64,000 nucleotides of DNA from Alistipes sp. Its GTDB lineage: Bacteria > Bacteroidota > Bacteroidia > Bacteroidales > Rikenellaceae. This document shows positions 1 through 7,737 of this stretch, piece after piece (position 1 is the stretch's first letter; each line of letters starts with the position of its first letter). A program made the position numbers and the translations under genes. The notes under the pieces are model-generated. The model was given only the letters and a program-made list of their open reading frames with translations, was not told where the DNA came from and did no database searches. The DNA lies in contig JAGBWD010000024.1 in NCBI GenBank assembly GCA_017629985.1, positions 1 to 64,000 on the forward strand, written 5' to 3'.

Positions 1-109
1 GGACGATAAGGTTCTTGTGTTCAAGAAGAAGCGTAGAACAGGTTATCAGAAGTGTAACGGTCACCGTCAGTATCTGACACAGGTTCTCGTTGAGGAGATT
101 AATTGTTAA
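1..109 (+). CDS. rplU: 50S ribosomal protein L21, C-terminal fragment
   Basis: The frame opening at base 2 gives 35 residues and ends at TAA 107-109. It carries the L21 C-terminal signature KKRRTGYQK followed by GHRQYL, a basic segment that contacts 23S rRNA in the large subunit. The 5' part lies outside the window. rpmA follows after 21 bases, which is the usual rplU-rpmA order, so the two are almost certainly co-transcribed. Confidence 0.93.
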   Translation, partial: DDKVLVFKKKRRTGYQKCNGHRQYLTQVLVEEINC

Positions 110-130
110 ACCCTAAAAACGTAGTAAGAA

Positions 131-391
131 ATGGCACACAAAAAAGGTGTTGGTAGTTCGAAGAACGGCCGTGAGTCAGAGAGCAAGCGACTCGGTGTAA
201 AGCTTTTCGGTGGTCAGTATGCGAAGGCGGGTAACATTATCGTACGTCAGCGAGGTACAGTACACAACCCAGGTGAGAACGTGGGTATGGGTAAGGACCA
301 CACACTTTTTGCATTGGTTGACGGTACAGTTAGCTTCTGCAAGAAGTCATCTGGTAAGTCATACGTTAGCGTTGTTCCTGTAGTGGAGTAA
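131..391 (+). CDS. rpmA: 50S ribosomal protein L27
   Basis: This 86-residue protein has the normal L27 length. It starts [16 protein letters not shown], followed by RLGVK and [10 protein letters not shown], which are the family hallmarks. The N-terminal tail reaches the peptidyl transferase centre. There is no extra N-terminal extension of the kind cleaved in Firmicutes. It follows rplU closely, and a strong terminator begins 20 bases after its stop codon, so this marks the end of the ribosomal operon. Confidence 0.97.
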   Translation: MAHKKGVGSSKNGRESESKRLGVKLFGGQYAKAGNIIVRQRGTVHNPGENVGMGKDHTLFALVDGTVSFCKKSSGKSYVSVVPVVE

Positions 392-410
392 CCTCGCGAC
401 TTGCATAGAG

Positions 411-442
411 AAAAAAAGAGAGTCATTTGACTCTCTTTTTTT
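411..442 (+). terminator. Rho-independent terminator after rpmA
   Basis: A perfect inverted repeat has arms at 411-425 and 428-442 around core GAGAGTCA/TGACTCTC. The right arm runs directly into a T tract. The A tract on the left means it could also stop leftward transcription, although the next gene ends at 475 on the minus strand. Confidence 0.9.
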
Positions 443-474
443 GTTGTTATTGGCGCTCTGTTTGTTGGCGAGTG

Positions 475-843
475 TTATTTTCTGAATATGAAGTATACCG
501 CAGCAACAAGACATGCAAAACCTGCGAGATGGTTCCACTTTAGCGGGTCGCCCTTCACAAAGAGTACTGCAAAGAGTGTGAAGACCACAAGTGAGATAAC
601 CTCCTGAATTACCTTAAGTTGCCATAGTGTGAAGGGGCCACCAAGCTCTGCGCTACCAATACGATTTGCAGGAACTTGAAAACAGTACTCAAAGAGGGCT
701 ATGCCCCAGCTGATAAGTACTATGGCCACAACGCCGAAACGCTGAAGCTGTGACTTAAATGCTATATGTCCATACCATGCCAAAGTCATGAAGATATTGG
801 AGCAGATGAGCAGTGCTATAGTTGAAAATCCTTTTAGTAGCAT
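475..843 (-). CDS. DUF486 family (DMT superfamily) membrane protein
   Basis: This is a 122-residue integral membrane protein with four predicted hydrophobic helices. It carries the DUF486 signature: NIFMTLAWYGH near the start, SWGIALFEYCFQVPANRIG in the middle, and LKVIQEVISLVVF then LKWNHLAGF towards the end. The family belongs to the drug/metabolite transporter superfamily and its substrate is unknown. The length is normal. It is transcribed alone from a promoter at 887-894 and points towards the rpmA terminator. Confidence 0.85.
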   Translation of the reverse strand: MLLKGFSTIALLICSNIFMTLAWYGHIAFKSQLQRFGVVAIVLISWGIALFEYCFQVPANRIGSAELGGPFTLWQLKVIQEVISLVVFTLFAVLFVKGDPLKWNHLAGFACLVAAVYFIFRK

Positions 844-886
844 ATTGCTTAAGTAGGTTTGTTATACGCGCTATGATTTTGTGGTG

Positions 887-894
887 CAAAGGTA
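887..894 (-). promoter_or_regulatory. -7 promoter box (TACCTTTG) for the DUF486 gene
   Basis: On the minus strand the sequence TACCTTTG matches the Bacteroidota -7 consensus TAnnTTTG. It would give a leader of about 37 bases before the ATG at 843. A TTG -33 box at ideal spacing is not visible. Confidence 0.5.
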
Positions 895-995
895 ATCAAA
901 ATTGTACAAGTTATACCTTATCCGTATAAAATTTTGCTATCTCGCAATATTGTTGTAAATTTACACCAAATTTGCAAACTTTATAAATTAACAAG

Positions 996-3011
996 ATGAA
1001 CAAGATTTTAGGATTTTCAATTATGGGTATGATGGCACTTACTGCTTGTACCAATGTGGAGACCGAAACTGCAGAGCAGCCTTGGATTGTTGATCGTTTT
1101 GACGACATCAAGGTTATTCGCTACGAGGTTCCAGGTTTCGAGGATTTGACTCTTCAGGAGAAGGAGTATGTTTACTACCTTGCCGAGGCTGCAAAGTGTG
1201 GTCGTGATATTCTTTTCGACCAGAACTTTAAGTATAACCTCGCTGTGCGCCGCACTCTTGAGAGCATCTACACCGCTTCGGAGGTTCGTGAGGGTGATGA
1301 GTTTAAGGCTTTTGAGAAGTATCTTAAGAAGGTGTGGTTCGCAAATGGTATTCACCACCACTATTCAAACGATAAGTTTAAGCCAGAGTTTACCGAGGCG
1401 TGGTTCCGTGATCAGCTTGCTGCATACATCAACGATGAGAACCGCCAGATTGAGGATGACTTCCTTTGTCAGATTATCTTCGATGAGACTCTCTATGCTT
1501 CACGCTTGAATCAGAAGGAGGGTGTTGATGTAATCACCGAGTCAGCAAACAACTACTACGAGGGTGTTAATCAGGCAGAGGTTGAGGCATTCTACAATGG
1601 CATGGCTGCTGCAGATGCTAATAACCCAGAGCCTATCTCTTATGGTCTTAACTCAAAGCTCGTTAAGGAGAATGGTAAGATCGTTGAGAAGGTTTGGAAG
1701 GTTGGTGGCATGTACACCGAGGCTCTCGAGCAGATTGTTTACTGGTTGGAGAAGGCTGCAGCAGTTGCAGCACCTGCACAGAAGGAGGTTGTTGAGGCTC
1801 TTATAAAGTATTACAAGAGCGGTGACCTTAAGGATTTCGATGACTACAGCGTTCTTTGGGTTAAGGATACAGATTGCAACGTAGACTTCGTAAATGGCTT
1901 TATTGAGAACTATGGTGATCCATTGGGCCGTAAGTCTTCATGGGAGTCTGTAGTAAACTTCCGTGATGTTGAGGCTTGCAAGCGTACAGAGATTATGGCT
2001 GCTAACGCGCAGTGGTTCGAGGATAATGCACCTATCAACCCAGCATATCGCAAGGAGGAGGTTAAGGGTGTATCAGCAAAGGTTATCACTGTTGCTATGC
2101 TTGGTGGTGATTGCTACCCTGCAACAGCTATTGGTATCAACCTTCCTAATGCTGACTGGATTCGTAAGGAGCATGGCTCAAAGTCTGTAACTATCGACAA
2201 CATCACCTACGCATACGATAAGGCAGCACAGGGTAATGGCTTCGCAGAGGAGTTTGTACTTCGCGAGGAGGATCGTGAGCGTGCAAAGAAGTATGGTAAG
2301 CTTGGTGATGACCTTCACACCGACCTTCACGAGTGCCTAGGCCATGGTTCTGGTCAGCTAGCTCCAGGTACAAAGGGTGATGAGCTTCGCACCTACTCTT
2401 CTACTTTGGAGGAGGCACGTGCCGACCTTTTCGCTCTCTACTACCTTGGTGATGAGAAGCTTGTAGAGATTGGCCTTATCCCTACTTTGGATGTAGCATG
2501 GTCACAGTACTCTGACTATATCATGAATGGTTATATGACACAGCTTTCGCGTATCGAGCTTGGTAAGGATGTTGAGGAGTCTCACATGCGTAACCGTAAG
2601 CTTATTGCAGAGTGGTGCTACGAGAAGGGTAAGGCAGATAATGTTATCGAGCTTGTAAAGCAGGATGGCAAGACCTATGTTGTTGTTAATGACTTTGTTA
2701 AGCTTCGTGCGTTGTTCGGTGAGCTTCTTCGTGAGGTTCAGCGTATCAAGTCGGAGGGTGACTACGATGCTTGTAAGGAGCTTATCGAGACTTACGCTGT
2801 TAAGATTAACCCAGAGCTTCACGCCGAGGTTATCGCACGTAACACAGCTCTCAATATCGAGCCTTATGGTGGTTTCGTAAACCCAGAGTATGAGCTTGTA
2901 ACTAACGAGGCTGGTGAGGTTGTTGATGTTAAGATCTCTTACCCTGCTAACTATGTTGAGCAGCACCTTGAGTATGGTAAGAACTACTCTTTCCTTCCAA
3001 CACTCAACTAA
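996..3011 (+). CDS. Dipeptidyl peptidase III (M49 metallopeptidase), lipoprotein
   Basis: This 671-residue zinc aminopeptidase removes dipeptides from peptide N-termini. The M49 zinc motif HECLGH is at residues 445-450, and the second motif EEARAD, which supplies another zinc-binding glutamate, is at 472-477. The N-terminus (MNKILGFSIMGMMALTAC) is a lipoprotein signal with Cys18 in a lipobox. The enzyme is therefore probably anchored in the periplasm or at the outer membrane and feeds on oligopeptides. Codon use is strongly biased (CTT, GAG, AAG, GGT), which suggests high expression. It stands alone between two oppositely read genes. Confidence 0.92.
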   Translation: MNKILGFSIMGMMALTACTNVETETAEQPWIVDRFDDIKVIRYEVPGFEDLTLQEKEYVYYLAEAAKCGRDILFDQNFKYNLAVRRTLESIYTASEVREGDEFKAFEKYLKKVWFANGIHHHYSNDKFKPEFTEAWFRDQLAAYINDENRQIEDDFLCQIIFDETLYASRLNQKEGVDVITESANNYYEGVNQAEVEAFYNGMAAADANNPEPISYGLNSKLVKENGKIVEKVWKVGGMYTEALEQIVYWLEKAAAVAAPAQKEVVEALIKYYKSGDLKDFDDYSVLWVKDTDCNVDFVNGFIENYGDPLGRKSSWESVVNFRDVEACKRTEIMAANAQWFEDNAPINPAYRKEEVKGVSAKVITVAMLGGDCYPATAIGINLPNADWIRKEHGSKSVTIDNITYAYDKAAQGNGFAEEFVLREEDRERAKKYGKLGDDLHTDLHECLGHGSGQLAPGTKGDELRTYSSTLEEARADLFALYYLGDEKLVEIGLIPTLDVAWSQYSDYIMNGYMTQLSRIELGKDVEESHMRNRKLIAEWCYEKGKADNVIELVKQDGKTYVVVNDFVKLRALFGELLREVQRIKSEGDYDACKELIETYAVKINPELHAEVIARNTALNIEPYGGFVNPEYELVTNEAGEVVDVKISYPANYVEQHLEYGKNYSFLPTLN

Positions 3012-3021
3012 TTTGGAGTGA

Positions 3022-3094
3022 TAGCGGTATATACCGCTTATAAATAAGAGTGGCGAATGGGCCGTACGTGGGTACTGCTCATCCGCCACTTCTT
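3022..3094 (+). terminator. Two hairpins after the DPP III gene
   Basis: A short palindrome AGCGGTATATACCGCT occupies 3022-3037. A longer stem follows, AGTGGCG at 3049-3055 pairing with CGCCACT at 3084-3090, with flanking A/T pairs. Together they probably end the DPP III transcript. The T run is poor. Confidence 0.6.
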
Positions 3095-3151
3095 ATATCG
3101 GTGACGATGTGAAATCCTCCCGATAATCTCTCTGTTGTGACCTCTATGTCA

Positions 3152-3188
3152 CAAAAATATATGGGGTCTGCTTGAACAGACCCCATAT
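3152..3188 (-). terminator. Terminator of the DUF5606 gene
   Basis: Perfect arms ATATGGGGTCTG (3159-3170) and CAGACCCCATAT (3177-3188) enclose a 6-base loop. On the minus strand the stem is followed by ATTTTTG, a T tract suitable for intrinsic termination of the leftward gene. Confidence 0.85.
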
Positions 3189-3222
3189 TGCTACTCTGTA
3201 ACCTCTATCTTGATGCCGAGGA

Positions 3223-3633
3223 TTACTCCTCGCTCTCCTGTGATGGTAGCTTAAACTCTGTAAAACCAGCCTTAACAAGGGTGTTGTACCATGCAAAGCA
3301 CTTCTTCATATCCGATACGTGTACACGCTCACGGTCATACTCTGGAAGAACCTTTGCAAACTCCTCCTGAATACGCTCTGCAGACTCCTTGTGAGAGATA
3401 GCCTCCTTACCTCCGGTGTAGTTCCAGATGTTTGTAAATACATCTGCCAAGGCGATATCCTCACCCTCGGTGAACATCGAAATCTCGGTGAGTGCGCTAA
3501 CACGTGATGTTGCCGAGGCATTCATGCGCTTGCCATCAAGGAGTGACTCAACGATAACACCGCGCATAGACTGCGCTACATACTTGTAGAGGCCTGGCTG
3601 GCCAGAGATGGCCAAAATATCCTTCAATTCCAT
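3223..3633 (-). CDS. DUF5606 family protein
   Basis: This 136-residue soluble protein belongs to a family confined to Bacteroidota. It opens with ELKDILAISGQPGLYKYV and continues GVIVESLLDGKR, then SALTEISMFTE and LADVFTNIW, the conserved N-terminal DUF5606 core. Its function is unknown. The ATG at 3633 is preferred over a TTG three codons upstream, because family members begin just before the DILAISG motif. It is transcribed alone, with a clear terminator downstream. Confidence 0.82.
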   Translation of the reverse strand: MELKDILAISGQPGLYKYVAQSMRGVIVESLLDGKRMNASATSRVSALTEISMFTEGEDIALADVFTNIWNYTGGKEAISHKESAERIQEEFAKVLPEYDRERVHVSDMKKCFAWYNTLVKAGFTEFKLPSQESEE

Positions 3634-3719
3634 ACTCTTCAAAAAAAGTTTATTCTATTAATAGTTATTTCTTATAAGCTTTTATGGCACAAAGTTATAC
3701 AATTTTCGCAAAAAATAAG

Positions 3720-3727
3720 TATATTTG
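3720..3727 (+). promoter_or_regulatory. -7 promoter box (TATATTTG) for serB
   Basis: TATATTTG matches TAnnTTTG, 31 bases before the serB ATG. The -33 region is A/T rich without a clear TTG. Confidence 0.5.
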
Positions 3728-3757
3728 TAGGAAAGTTAATAAATAAAACATAAGCTT

Positions 3758-4987
3758 ATGAGGAAAGATAATATAGAGATTATACAAATAAATATCTCGG
3801 GAGAGGATAAACCAGGCCTAACCTCATCTCTCACAGGTATCCTCGCAGCTCACGATGCCTTTATTCTAGATATAGGACAGTCGAATATTCATCGTAGCCT
3901 TACTCTGGGCATTCTCTTTATGACCACCCCCGAGCGCTCGGGACAGATTATGAAAGAGTTGCTGTTTAAAGCCTCGGAGATGAATATCACCATACGCTTT
4001 GAGCCTATCACCGAGCAGGATTACAACTACTGGGTAACAGGACAGGGAAAGAACCGATATATTATCACCATGGTCGGCAGAAAGATTACCGCTGACCATA
4101 TCTCTCGCGTTACGCAAGCTATCTCCGAGGAGGGGCTAAATATTGACGATATCAACCGTCTAACAGGACGTATGCCTCTAGATGAGGATGACCGTGCGCC
4201 AAAGACAAGTATTGAGTTCTCTGTGCGAGGAACGCTCGAGGATAAGGGACATTTCCAGAATGCCCTGATGAAGATTGCCGAGGATGGTGGGGTAGATATC
4301 TCATTCCAGAAGGATGGCATCTTCCGCCGTTCCCGCCGCCTGATATGCTTCGATATGGACTCTACACTTATTCGTACCGAGGTTATCGATGAGCTGGCTG
4401 ATAGAGCTGGCGTAGGCAAGGAGGTGCGCGAGATTACCGAGCGTGCTATGCGTGGCGAGATAGACTTCACCGAGAGCTTCAGGGAGCGCGTAGCACTCCT
4501 CAAGGGCCTTGACGTAGCTGTTATGGAGGATATCGCCAACTCCCTACCAATCACTGAGGGTGTAGATCGCATGATGACTATCCTAAAACGAGTAGGCTAT
4601 AAAACAGCTATCCTCTCGGGAGGTTTTACATACTTTGGAAACTACCTAAAGCGCCGCTTTGGCTTCGACTATGTATATGCTAACGAACTCGAGGTAGACG
4701 ACAACGGTAAGCTCACAGGCCGATATACCGGAGAGATTGTTGATGGCGCCCGCAAAGCCGAGTTATTGCGTCTTCTCTGTCAATTTGAGAAGATTGATAT
4801 TCAGCAGTCTGTGGCTGTTGGAGATGGTGCTAATGACCTTCCAATGCTTAATATTGCGGGTCTCGGCATCGCCTTTCATGCCAAGCCAAAGGTTCGTGAA
4901 ACAGCACGTCAGTCCCTCTCTACCGTTGGACTAGATGGTATTTTATATTTCCTAGGGCTTAAGGATTCGTGGGTCGAGAAACGTTAA
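3758..4987 (+). CDS. serB: Phosphoserine phosphatase with N-terminal ACT domains
   Basis: This 409-residue enzyme performs the last step of serine synthesis, hydrolysing O-phosphoserine. Residues 8-165 form tandem ACT-type regulatory modules (SGEDKPGLTSSLTGIL at the start). Residues about 195-400 form a HAD phosphatase. The nucleophile motif DMDSTL has Asp199 and Asp201, and the C-terminal metal-binding motif GDGANDLPML has Asp356 and Asp360. The ACT-HAD layout is the usual Bacteroidota SerB. It is monocistronic and followed by a repeat-rich intergenic region. Confidence 0.95.
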   Translation: MRKDNIEIIQINISGEDKPGLTSSLTGILAAHDAFILDIGQSNIHRSLTLGILFMTTPERSGQIMKELLFKASEMNITIRFEPITEQDYNYWVTGQGKNRYIITMVGRKITADHISRVTQAISEEGLNIDDINRLTGRMPLDEDDRAPKTSIEFSVRGTLEDKGHFQNALMKIAEDGGVDISFQKDGIFRRSRRLICFDMDSTLIRTEVIDELADRAGVGKEVREITERAMRGEIDFTESFRERVALLKGLDVAVMEDIANSLPITEGVDRMMTILKRVGYKTAILSGGFTYFGNYLKRRFGFDYVYANELEVDDNGKLTGRYTGEIVDGARKAELLRLLCQFEKIDIQQSVAVGDGANDLPMLNIAGLGIAFHAKPKVRETARQSLSTVGLDGILYFLGLKDSWVEKR

Positions 4988-5112
4988 TTTGTTGTGATAA
5001 GGGGTCATTCTCGGCGCCAAGCTCATCTCCCCGAATGGGGATGTACGCCAAGTACACCCCCATCCGTGTAGCTTTCGACTTGGCACCAAGCCTAACCCCT
5101 TCTAACAACAAA
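4988..5112. repeat. Structured intergenic repeat, full copy (locus A)
   Basis: This 125-bp unit starts immediately after the serB stop. Its outer arms are TTTGTTGTGATAAGGGGT (4988-5005) and AACCCCTTCTAACAACAAA (5094-5112), which are near-complementary. Inside is a second hairpin built on ATGGGG...GTACGCCAAGTAC...CCCCAT. A 124-bp copy with the same arms and the same inner loop plan lies at 50802-50925. It contains no open frame of note. It may be a dispersed repeat, a transcript terminator or a small RNA. Confidence 0.7.
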
Positions 5113-5115
5113 TAC

Positions 5116-5156
5116 TTTGCTGTGATAAGGGGTCATCTACTGCCGCTAACGAATTA
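5116..5156. repeat. Truncated copy of the structured repeat
   Basis: The first about 41 bases (TTTGCTGTGATAAGGGG, then CTACTGCCGCTAACGAATTA) match the left half of the copy at 50802 almost exactly. The right half is missing and the GGGAATTTA array begins instead. Confidence 0.65.
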
Positions 5157-5317
5157 AGAGAATTTAGGGAAATTAGGGAATTTAGGGAAAGAATAGCACA
5201 CCGCTAACCCCTATCCCTAAACTCCCTAAACTCCCTAAACTCCTTAAACTCCCTAAACACTATCAATGTAATTTAGGAAAGAACAGCACACTACTAACCC
5301 CCTCCCTAACTTCCCTA
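5157..5317. repeat. GGGAATTTA / TAAACTCCC short-repeat array
   Basis: About three units of AATTTAGGG (5160-5188) are followed, after about 25 bases, by five units of CCCTAAACT (5213-5258). A smaller second pair follows (AATTTAGG at 5269-5277, CCCTAACTTCCCTAAA at about 5303-5318). The two halves are mutually complementary, so a transcript would fold into a long hairpin. The same array is found at 51021-51125. There is no spacer structure, so it is not CRISPR. Confidence 0.65.
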
Positions 5318-5367
5318 AAAATCATAACTGCTAAACTTACACAACCTCCTTATAAACAACCCATTCC

Positions 5368-6162
5368 TTGATTGCGCGAATTTCAATACTATCCCTCGCT
5401 CTACTTCTACTTGTCGGCTGCTATAACAGCGCCGACACACCCTCTATTGGTTCATCTACGGATATTGCCGTAACGCCCATAGCCACGGTAATAGAGGATG
5501 TGGTGGGTAATAAGGGTAGGGTTATAACCTACGATGTTGTGGTGCGTGGTAGAGTGACATCTTCGGATGAGCAGCGAAATATTTATCAAAGTCTCTTTGT
5601 AGAGGATGAAACAGGGGCATTAGAGGTGCGTGTAGGGTTATCTCCATTGTACTCCACCTATCCCGAAGGATTGGATGTAGCCCTACATCTGAGGGGGTGT
5701 CGCGCAGACTACTACAGAGGGGTATTGCAGATAGGTGCCGATGCCTTGGGTGAGTATGTAGAAACTATGACAGCGCCAGAGAGCGTGGAGAGGGTTATAC
5801 GGCGTGGCGTGGATGTCAAGCCTCGCGAGGCAACGGAGATGAGGCTAGGGGATTTGACGCCGGCGATGTGCGGAAGGCTCGTACGTGTGGATGCTCTTCG
5901 TGCGGTAGCCTCCACCTCCATAGATACACTTGCGGGGGAGACATTGGAGGATGCTCTATGGTGCGGCAGTGTGCTATTTAAGAGTCCTTTGGGAGATAGT
6001 ATCGCGGTCTACACTAGTGATTATGCGCGTTATGCGAACCATAAGTTGCCGCTAGGCGATATAGCTATAACGGGTATTCTGGAGTGGGGCGATTATGCCC
6101 GTTCTGGGAAGGAGTGTTATCATATTATGATGCGCTATGAGAGGGATTGTGAGAGTATGTAG
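5368..6162 (+). CDS. DUF5689-type lipoprotein
   Basis: This is a 264-residue exported lipoprotein. The signal peptide IARISILSLALLLLVGC places the lipidated Cys at residue 18. Residues about 35-130 resemble DUF5689, an OB-fold-like Bacteroidota domain (VRGRVTSSDEQRN, then SLFVEDETGALEVRVG). The start is TTG at 5368. An in-frame TAA at 5353 and the absence of any ATG before the signal peptide leave no better choice. It overlaps the next gene by 26 bases, so the two are translationally linked. Its function is unknown, probably an envelope component. Confidence 0.7.
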   Translation: MIARISILSLALLLLVGCYNSADTPSIGSSTDIAVTPIATVIEDVVGNKGRVITYDVVVRGRVTSSDEQRNIYQSLFVEDETGALEVRVGLSPLYSTYPEGLDVALHLRGCRADYYRGVLQIGADALGEYVETMTAPESVERVIRRGVDVKPREATEMRLGDLTPAMCGRLVRVDALRAVASTSIDTLAGETLEDALWCGSVLFKSPLGDSIAVYTSDYARYANHKLPLGDIAITGILEWGDYARSGKECYHIMMRYERDCESM

Positions 6163-6895
6163 TTGCCTGATAGTAGCCCTTGTTGCGGCATGTAGCGATG
6201 TTGTGGATAGCCATGGTAGTCGCGAGATATCCGTGGCGGATATATATAGCATGGCCACGGCACGTACAACGCCAATAAAGGAGGATCTTATACTTCGCGG
6301 ATATATCTCGGCAAATGATATAAAGGGTGAGTTTCAGCGCTGCTTTATATTGAGTGATGGCACGTGTGGCTTAAAGGTGGAGGTAGACATGGCGGATATT
6401 GAGTCGGTTCTTCCATTTGGGGCTATGGTTACAATCTCATGTTCTGGGTTGTATATTGGCCGCGAGGGTAGTAGTGTGACATTGGGCGTGAAGCCTACAG
6501 ATATCTATTGTGTTGATAGAATCCCCGAGGATAGGCTCTTTAAATACATCACAATATCTGATAGTGGCTGCACCAAGCCTCCCCCTGCGGTGGTCTCTAT
6601 CTCCGATATAGATGAGGGGGATATCCTCCGTTATGTGTCGGTGGAGAATCTTATGCTTGTTGATGAGGAGCGAAGGTTGTCGTGGTGCGATAAGGATGCA
6701 GAGGGTAATCATATCCTCACCTTGCGACACTTCACCGATGGAGAGAATAGCATCGCCATAGCAACAGCGCCTACGGCGGTATATTGTGAGGAGGAGGTGC
6801 CGTGGTATAGCGTGACATGTGTAGGTGTTGTAGATATATACGATGGAGAGGTTGCGTTACGCCTCTCCAATCACCAGATATCTCCCATAAACTAA
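6137..6895 (+). CDS. DUF5689-type lipoprotein
   Basis: This 252-residue lipoprotein has signal MRGIVRVCSCLIVALVAAC and the lipidated Cys at position 19. The region ILRGYISANDIKGEFQRCFILSDGTCGLKVEVD aligns by eye with the preceding DUF5689 protein, and the pair probably arose by duplication. The ATG at 6137 lies inside the upstream gene, which indicates coupled translation. It ends just before a bidirectional terminator shared with rsmA. Its role is unknown. Confidence 0.72.
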   Translation: MRGIVRVCSCLIVALVAACSDVVDSHGSREISVADIYSMATARTTPIKEDLILRGYISANDIKGEFQRCFILSDGTCGLKVEVDMADIESVLPFGAMVTISCSGLYIGREGSSVTLGVKPTDIYCVDRIPEDRLFKYITISDSGCTKPPPAVVSISDIDEGDILRYVSVENLMLVDEERRLSWCDKDAEGNHILTLRHFTDGENSIAIATAPTAVYCEEEVPWYSVTCVGVVDIYDGEVALRLSNHQISPIN

Positions 6896-6898
6896 AAT

Positions 6899-6930
6899 TA
6901 GGGCCTGTACAACGAGTTGTGCAGGCCCTA
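6899..6930. terminator. Bidirectional terminator between DUF5689 gene and rsmA
   Basis: Arms TAGGGCCTGTACAA (6899-6912) and TTGTGCAGGCCCTA (6917-6930) pair over 14 bp with one G-U wobble and loop CGAG. A/T-rich flanks on both sides suit termination of the two converging genes. Confidence 0.85.
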
Positions 6931-6936
6931 TTACCA

Positions 6937-7725
6937 TTATATTCTATTCTCTGCCACCCAATTTGTGAGCTCCACAAAGTCTGCGACAGAAAGCTGCTCG
7001 GCACGCATTGTGAAGAATCGGTGTTCGTTACCTCCGAAGTTGCCAAAGGCCGCCTTGAGGGAGTTGCGAAGCATCTTGCGGCGCTGACCAAACGAGGCTT
7101 TAACAACCTTTATAAATAGAGTCTCATCGCACTCTAAATGCTCGGTCTTGTTGCGTGTGAGGCGTATCACGGCACTCTTAACCTTTGGTGGTGGGTTAAA
7201 GACCTTCTCGCCAACGGTAAAGAGGTACTCTATGTCGTACCATGCCTGCAGAAGCACGCTCAATATTCCATACTCCTTTGAGCCTGGAGGCTCGGCCAAG
7301 CGCACGGCAACCTCCTTCTGTATCATGCCGACACACTCTGGGACTATATCCCTATTCTCCAACACCTTGAAGAAGATTTGTGATGAGATGTTGTATGGAA
7401 AGTTGCCAATAATCTTCAGGCGGCTACCATACGTAGCTTCAAGATCCATCTTCAGGAAGTCTCCCTCCGTGAGACGCTCCGCAAAATTGGGGTAGTGAGC
7501 GTGGAGATACTCCACAGACTCGCCATCTATCTCGGCACCGTATGTCACAATATCATCCCTCTGTAGTAGAAATTGTGTAAGTACGCCCATACCACAACCC
7601 ACCTCTAGAACCTTGTCGGGGTTCTCGGCGGTGCCTCCCGAGAGTGAGGTTGCAATCTTACGTGCTATATTTAGGTCGGTTAGGAAGTGTTGTCCTAGAG
7701 CCTTCTTTGCCCTTACTTCTGTCAT
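6937..7725 (-). CDS. rsmA: 16S rRNA (adenine1518-N6/adenine1519-N6)-dimethyltransferase
   Basis: This 262-residue SAM-dependent enzyme dimethylates two adjacent adenines near the 3' end of 16S rRNA late in 30S assembly. KKALGQHFL (residues 7-15) and the SAM-binding motif EVGCGMG (41-47) are present, as is the catalytic motif NFPYNIS (108-114). The length is typical. It lies 12 bases after recQ on the same strand and is probably read from the recQ promoter. Confidence 0.95.
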   Translation of the reverse strand: MTEVRAKKALGQHFLTDLNIARKIATSLSGGTAENPDKVLEVGCGMGVLTQFLLQRDDIVTYGAEIDGESVEYLHAHYPNFAERLTEGDFLKMDLEATYGSRLKIIGNFPYNISSQIFFKVLENRDIVPECVGMIQKEVAVRLAEPPGSKEYGILSVLLQAWYDIEYLFTVGEKVFNPPPKVKSAVIRLTRNKTEHLECDETLFIKVVKASFGQRRKMLRNSLKAAFGNFGGNEHRFFTMRAEQLSVADFVELTNWVAENRI

Positions 7726-7737
7726 TGTAGTAGCGGT

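Noticed and set aside
2502..3089. 195-codon minus-strand frame within the DPP III gene
   Set aside because: It is a shadow produced by the strong codon bias of the DPP III gene, and it extends over its terminator.
5157..5317. Short-repeat array considered as a CRISPR array
   Set aside because: Units are 9-10 bases with no unique spacers, and the second half is the reverse complement of the first. No cas gene is near.
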